Source: a bacterium
Lineage (GTDB): Bacteria > Desulfobacterota > Binatia > HRBIN30 > CADEER01
DNA length: 64,000 nt
Direction of reading: 5' to 3'
Assembly: GCA_019637795.1 (NCBI GenBank)
Contig: JAHBUY010000005.1
Coordinates: forward strand, 310,001-374,000
Positions within the stretch are counted from its first letter, which is position 1, and every line of letters starts with the position of its first letter. The notes under the pieces are model-generated. The model searched no databases, was not told where the DNA came from, and saw only the letters and a program-made list of their open reading frames with translations. Below are positions 58,030 to 64,000 of this stretch, one piece after another. The translations under genes and the position numbers were made by a program.

Positions 58030-58054
58030 AAACAAGACCAATCCAGTCCGGTAT
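58030..58054 (+). promoter_or_regulatory. IscR-type-1-like box at the SUF operon start
   Basis: The 25-bp stretch ending gtccggtat aligns with the E. coli IscR type-1 consensus (ATASYYGACTRWWWYAGTCRRSTAT) at 19 of 25 positions, with the right half nearly perfect (AGTCCGGTAT). It lies two bases before the regulator ATG. A weak -35-like TTGCAT (58001-58006) sits upstream with a poor -10-like TTAGAG at 58024-58029. The layout fits repression by the Fe-S-loaded regulator itself. Confidence 0.55.
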
Positions 58055-58056
58055 CA

Positions 58057-58506
58057 ATGATTCGCATCGGCAGGCTCACCGATTACGGCATCGTGCTGCT
58101 CAGCCATATGGCGGCGGCGCCGGATGCCGTGCACACCGCCAACGAGTTGGCGGCGGAGACCCATCTGCCGCTGCCGACGGTGAGCAAGCTGCTCCGCCTG
58201 CTGACCCGCGAGGGCCTGCTGCAGTCGCAGCGCGGGGTCAACGGCGGCTACGGCCTGGCGCGGGCGCCGGAACGGATCACCGTCAGCAGCGCCATCGCCG
58301 CCCTCGAGGGGCCGATCGCCCTCACCACCTGCACCTCGGCGGCGCCGAGCGACTGTTCGCACGAGCCGATCTGCCCGGTGCGCGGCCATCTCAACCTGAT
58401 CAACCTCGCCATCCGCCAGGCGCTGGACAGCGTCACCCTGGCGGATCTCGCCCGCCGCCCGCGCGTCATGCCGCTGCCCGCCGCCCGCCCGGCGGCCGGC
58501 GGGTAG
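58057..58506 (+). CDS. Rrf2-family Fe-S-responsive regulator (SUF system)
   Basis: 149 residues. Winged helix-turn-helix with the dimerisation helix (AAETHLPLPTVSKLLRLLTR and GVNGGYGLARAPERI). Three Cys, at 92, 100 and 106 (TCTSAAPSDCSHEPICPV), form the Fe-S cluster site typical of the SUF-associated Rrf2 group. It heads the operon; sufB starts 12 bp later. Likely senses cluster supply and represses suf. A Pro/Ala-rich tail ends the protein. Confidence 0.93.
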   Translation: MIRIGRLTDYGIVLLSHMAAAPDAVHTANELAAETHLPLPTVSKLLRLLTREGLLQSQRGVNGGYGLARAPERITVSSAIAALEGPIALTTCTSAAPSDCSHEPICPVRGHLNLINLAIRQALDSVTLADLARRPRVMPLPAARPAAGG

Positions 58507-58518
58507 GAGAGGGTTGCC

Positions 58519-59964
<1,446 letters not shown>

Positions 59965-59968
59965 GATT

Positions 59969-60035
59969 GCGCCCACGGAGACATCCGCTTTGGGTTTTGC
60001 CTCCGTGTCTCCGTGCCTCCGTGGTGAAGAAAACA
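59969..60035. repeat. Intergenic repeat half-palindrome in the sufB-sufC gap
   Basis: ccacggagacatccg on the left and cctccgtgcctccgtggtg on the right form a short stem (ccacggag/ctccgtgg). The core resembles the other palindromic repeats but the units are tandem-like here. Confidence 0.55.
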
Positions 60036-60039
60036 ACCT

Positions 60040-60800
<761 letters not shown>

Positions 60801-60804
<4 letters not shown>

Positions 60805-62108
60805 CCGCGCAGCCCGACATCGCGCAGCACCTGGCGCCGGCACGCCAGTTGCCGGCCGGCGCGCCGGGGTTCGTCGGCGCCCTGCGCCAGCGCGGCATGG
60901 CTCGCTTCGCGGCGCTCGGCTTCCCGACCACCCGCATCGAGGACTGGAAATACACCAACCTCGCGCCGATCGCGCGCGAGAGCTTCGCGCTCGCCCCGGA
61001 CGGCATCGACGGCGCCGGCGAGCTGGCCGCCGCCGACCATCTCGGTGGCGCGATCGAGCTGGTCTTCGTCAACGGCCGCTTCGCCGAGGCCCTGTCGACC
61101 CGCCGCGAGCTGCCCCCGGGCGCCGCCGTCGGCAGCCTGGCGGAGGCGATCGCCGTGACGCCGGCGCTGGTCGAGCCCCACCTCGGCTCGCTGGCGGCGA
61201 TCGACGACGACGGCGTGGTCGCCCTCAACAGCGCCTTCGTCCAGGACGGCGTGTTCGTGCATCTCTCCGCGGGCTGCCGGCTGGCGGCGCCGATCCACTG
61301 CCTGTTCGTGTCGCTGGCGAACGGCGCGCCGACCGTCAGTCACCCGCGCGTGCTGGTGGTCGCCGACGCGGGCAGCGCCGCCAGCGTGATCGAGCAGTAC
61401 GTCGGCCGCGGCCGCTACTGGACCAACGCCGTGAGCGAGATCGTCGTCGGCCCGGGCGCGTCGATCGCGCACCACAAGGTGCAGCGCGAGGACACGCGCG
61501 CCTACCACCTCGCCGCCATCGCCGCCGAGCAGCGCCAGGACAGCCGCTTCGCCTCGCACGCCGTCGCCCTCGGCGCGGCGCTGTCGCGCAGCGCCATCGC
61601 CACCCGCCTGGACGCGCCGGGCGCGGTCTGCGACTTCGACGGCCTGTACATCGCCGACGGCACCCAGCACGTCGACCATCACACCACCATCGACCACGCC
61701 GCGCCGCGCGGCACCAGCCGCGAGCTGTACAAGGGCATCCTCGCCGGGCGCGCCACCGGGGTCTTCAACGGCAAGGTGTTCGTGCGCCCCGACGCCCAGC
61801 AGAGCGACGCGCAACAGATGAACCAGAACCTGCTGCTCAGCGACGACGCGCAGGTCGACACCAAGCCGCAGCTCGAGATCTTCGCCGACGACGTGAAGTG
61901 CAGCCACGGCGCGACCATCGGCCAGCTCGACGACGACGCGATCTTCTATCTGCGCGCTCGCGGCATCGACCAGCCCGACGCCCGCCGCCTGCTGATCTAC
62001 GGCTTCGCCAACGAGCTCGTCGAGCGGATCGCCGTCGAGTCGCTGCGGCGACAGATGGAGGCCATGCTGGCCGATCGCCTGCCGGCCGTCGTGGGAGCGC
62101 TCGCGTGA
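60801..62108 (+). CDS. sufD: Fe-S cluster assembly protein SufD
   Basis: 435 residues. N-terminal FPTTRIEDWKYTNLAPIA is the SufD start motif. The beta-helix core includes CDFDGLYIADGTQHVDHHTT and ending SDDAQVDTKPQLEIFADDVK-C-SHGATIGQLD, which is conserved in SufD. Overlaps sufC at the start and sufS at the stop (GTGA), so the genes are coupled. Confidence 0.96.
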
Positions 62109-63364
62109 GCCGCGCCGCCACCACCGCCGCTCGCGCCGCCTCCCCGGCGCTCGACGTCGAGCGCCTGCGCGCCGACTTCCCCATCCTCTCCCAGCAGGTG
62201 CACGGCAAGCCGCTCGTCTACCTCGACAACGCCGCCTCGGCGCAGAAGCCGCGCCAGGTGATCGACGCCGTCGCCCGCTTCGACGCCACCGACTACAGCA
62301 ACATCCACCGCGGCGTGCACGCCCTCAGCCAGCGCGCCACCGCGGCCTTCGAGGCGGCGCGCGACGCGGTGCGCGACTTCCTCAACGCCGCCGACCGCAA
62401 GGAGATCATCTTCACCCGCGGCACCACGGAGAGCATCAATCTGGTGGCCCACAGCTACGCCCGCGCGGTGTGCAACCTCGGCGATGAGATCGTCGTCTCG
62501 GCGATGGAGCACCACTCCAACATCGTGCCCTGGCAGATGGTCTGCCGCGAGCGCGGCGCCGTGCTGCGCGTCATCCCGATGAACGACGCCGGCGAGCTCG
62601 ACCTCGAGGCCTACGCCCGCCTGCTCGGGCCGCGCACCAAACTGGTCTCGGTGGTGCACGTCTCCAACGCCCTCGGCACCGTCAACCCGGTGGCCGAGAT
62701 GGTGCGCCTGGCGCACGCCCACGGCATCCCGGTGCTGCTCGACGGCGCCCAGGCGGTGCCGCACCTGCCGGTCGACGTGCAGGCGCTCGACTGCGACTTC
62801 TACGCCTTCTCGAGCCACAAGCTGTTCGGCCCCACCGGGGTCGGCGTGCTCTACGGCAAGGCGGCGCTGCTCGACGGCATGCCGCCCTACCAGGGCGGCG
62901 GCGAGATGATCAGCGCCGTGACCTTCGAGAAGACCTTCTACAAGGGCCTGCCGGCGAAGTTCGAGGCCGGCACGCCGAACATCACCGGCGTCGTCGGCCT
63001 GGGCGCCGCCATCGCCTACGTCAATGGCATCGGCCTGCCGGCCATGGGCGCCTGGGAGCACGAGCTGCTCGCCTACGCCACCGCCCGCCTCGCCGAGCTG
63101 CCGCAGGTGCGGATCATCGGCACGGCGCACGACAAGGCGAGCGTGCTGTCCTTCGTCATCGAGGGGGTCCATCCGCACGACATCGGCACCATCCTCGACC
63201 GCGACGGCATCGCCGTGCGCGCCGGCCACCACTGCGCGCAACCGGTGATGCAGCGCTTCCGGGTCCCGGCGACGACGCGCGCGTCGTTCGCCTTCTACAA
63301 CACCACGGCGGAGGTCGACGCGCTGGTCGCCGGCGTCCGCTCGGTGATCGAGGTGTTCGCGTGA
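62105..63364 (+). CDS. sufS: Cysteine desulfurase SufS
   Basis: 419 residues, type II cysteine desulfurase with PLP. N-terminal FPILSQQVHGKPLVYLDNAA; PLP Lys in YAFSSHKLFGPTGVGVLYG; active Cys377 in AVRAGHHCAQPVMQRF. It supplies sulfur to SufU. GTG 62105 overlaps the sufD stop. Preceded by a short Ala/Arg-rich extension. Confidence 0.97.
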   Translation: MSRAATTAARAASPALDVERLRADFPILSQQVHGKPLVYLDNAASAQKPRQVIDAVARFDATDYSNIHRGVHALSQRATAAFEAARDAVRDFLNAADRKEIIFTRGTTESINLVAHSYARAVCNLGDEIVVSAMEHHSNIVPWQMVCRERGAVLRVIPMNDAGELDLEAYARLLGPRTKLVSVVHVSNALGTVNPVAEMVRLAHAHGIPVLLDGAQAVPHLPVDVQALDCDFYAFSSHKLFGPTGVGVLYGKAALLDGMPPYQGGGEMISAVTFEKTFYKGLPAKFEAGTPNITGVVGLGAAIAYVNGIGLPAMGAWEHELLAYATARLAELPQVRIIGTAHDKASVLSFVIEGVHPHDIGTILDRDGIAVRAGHHCAQPVMQRFRVPATTRASFAFYNTTAEVDALVAGVRSVIEVFA

Positions 63365-63807
63365 ACGACGAGCTGCGCGAGCTGTACCAGGACGTCATCA
63401 TCGAGCACAGCAAGCGGCCGCGGAACTTCCACGCCCTCGCGCACGGCACCAAGGCCGAGGGCTACAATCCGCTCTGCGGCGACACCGTCACCGTCTACGT
63501 CGACATGGACGGCGAGCGGGTCAGCGACTGCGCCTTCCAGGGCCACGGCTGCGCCATCTCCACCGCCGCCGCCTCGGTGATGACCGAGACGCTGAAGGGC
63601 AAGACCCGCGCCGAGGCGGACGCGATCTTCAACGAATACCACGATCTGGTCACCGGCCACGGCCACGCCGACCCCGAGCAGCTCGGCAAGCTCGCCGTCT
63701 TCGCGGGCGTGAGCGAATTCCCCGCCCGCGTCAAGTGCGCCACCTTGTGCTGGCACACCGCCCGCGCGGCCCTGGAAGGCAAGGACGAGCCCGTCTCCAC
63801 GGAATGA
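63361..63807 (+). CDS. sufU: Fe-S assembly sulfurtransferase SufU
   Basis: 148 residues. Zn/sulfur ligands Cys39, Asp41, Cys64 and Cys126 (NPLCGDTV, GHGCAIS, VKCATLC with Cys130). The stretch between helices (EYHDLVTGHGHADPEQLGKL) is the insertion that separates SufU from IscU. It carries the persulfide from SufS to SufB. GTG 63361 overlaps the sufS stop. Confidence 0.96.
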   Translation: MNDELRELYQDVIIEHSKRPRNFHALAHGTKAEGYNPLCGDTVTVYVDMDGERVSDCAFQGHGCAISTAAASVMTETLKGKTRAEADAIFNEYHDLVTGHGHADPEQLGKLAVFAGVSEFPARVKCATLCWHTARAALEGKDEPVSTE

Positions 63808-63814
63808 CGATGGT

Positions 63815-63886
63815 CACCGCAGGGACGCAGAGACACGGAGGCTGCCCGCCAGCAGGCGCTCTCCGCGACTCCGCGCCGCGGCGGTG
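63815..63886. repeat. Intergenic palindromic repeat, degenerate copy
   Basis: caccgcagggacgcagagac (63815-63834) and ctccgcgccgcggcggtg (63869-63886) frame the sufU-sufT gap. The outer CACCGC/GCGGTG pair is perfect; the inside is degenerate. Confidence 0.6.
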
Positions 63887-63902
63887 AAGGATTGAGTCGA
63901 CA

Positions 63903-64000
63903 ATGCCCTTCGAAGAAGTAACCCTGTCGCGCGACGTCGAGGTGGTCATGATCCCGCAGGGCGTCACGACGACGCTGCGGGCGGGCACGCCGGCGGTGAT
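63903..64000 (+). CDS. sufT: SUF-linked protein SufT (5' end only)
   Basis: The 32 visible codons read MPFEEVTLSRDVEVVMIPQG and continue VTTTLRAGTPAV, matching the N-terminus of SufT (putative Fe-S assembly protein, DUF59-related family) with the RDxExxxIPxGxxxTLxxG pattern. It runs off the window. It follows the suf genes on the same strand, which supports the call. Confidence 0.75.
   Translation, partial: MPFEEVTLSRDVEVVMIPQGVTTTLRAGTPAV

Overview
The window is a high-GC (about 70 %), gene-dense bacterial chromosome segment. Gene content suggests a free-living, respiring Gram-negative of the former deltaproteobacterial assemblage. The evidence is RND efflux and OprB porin genes, a caa3 oxidase with a b6/bc-type complex, fatty-acid and CoA catabolism, a SUF operon, secreted proteins with TPTRTPT-type linkers, and a paired calcium-loop dockerin-like tail. 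The last two are, from memory, common in Candidatus Binatota (Desulfobacterota_B). That placement is an inference and is not proven by the window.

Layout. 1-7 kb: the 5' part of an RND efflux permease with its lipoprotein adaptor, a DUF374-type acyltransferase, and three small-molecule transport or membrane genes (MOT1-type sulfate/molybdate carrier, YnfA, TauE/SafE). 7.1-11.05 kb: an accessory patch directly abutting the 3' end of ssrA (tmRNA). It holds two VapBC toxin-antitoxin modules, a decayed zinc-ribbon fragment, a cytochrome P450 fragment, and an imperfect repeat present twice. One copy of that repeat is split by an intact IS256-family element with an 8-bp target duplication. 11.5-12.2 kb: two divergent paralogous genes for unknown proteins of 78 and 79 residues, sharing a control region with three palindromic boxes. 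12.3-15.3 kb: an OprB-like porin and an IS1202/ISNCY-like element with a 17-bp target duplication.

15.4-18.6 kb: a copper and oxidase assembly cluster. It includes a fusion of CtaG with a CcoG/NapH-like Fe-S membrane domain, then a FixH/YtkA-like protein and a cytochrome c. 18.7-21.3 kb: esterase, GNAT acetyltransferase and enoyl-CoA hydratase. 21.4-32.1 kb, all on the minus strand: the respiratory block coxB-coxA-coxC-membrane protein-diheme cytochrome c-Rieske-cytochrome b/c, followed by nuoL and nuoM. Four covalent heme c sites are encoded across three proteins, so electrons could pass from quinol to oxygen inside one assembly.

32.2-44.6 kb: GH8 glycosidase, an OpgC-like acyltransferase, a pentose-phosphate cluster (gnd-pgl-rpiA-ROK glucokinase), fdhD, a secreted ELWxxDGT-repeat protein, a polytopic M28 peptidase and an enoyl-CoA hydratase. 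44.6-51.3 kb: remnants of an efflux system, a MerB-like protein, three acyl-CoA dehydrogenases, a lipoprotein, a ZIP transporter and PlsC. 51.6-58 kb: a secreted PQQ-type sugar dehydrogenase with a low-complexity tail, and three exported proteins (caspase-like fold plus HEAT-like region, YkuD_2 L,D-transpeptidase, transglutaminase-like). 58-64 kb: the SUF operon (Rrf2 regulator, sufB, C, D, S, U, T) with an IscR-like box at its promoter. Imperfect palindromes built on an accgcagagacgcagag-like core occur in several intergenic gaps.
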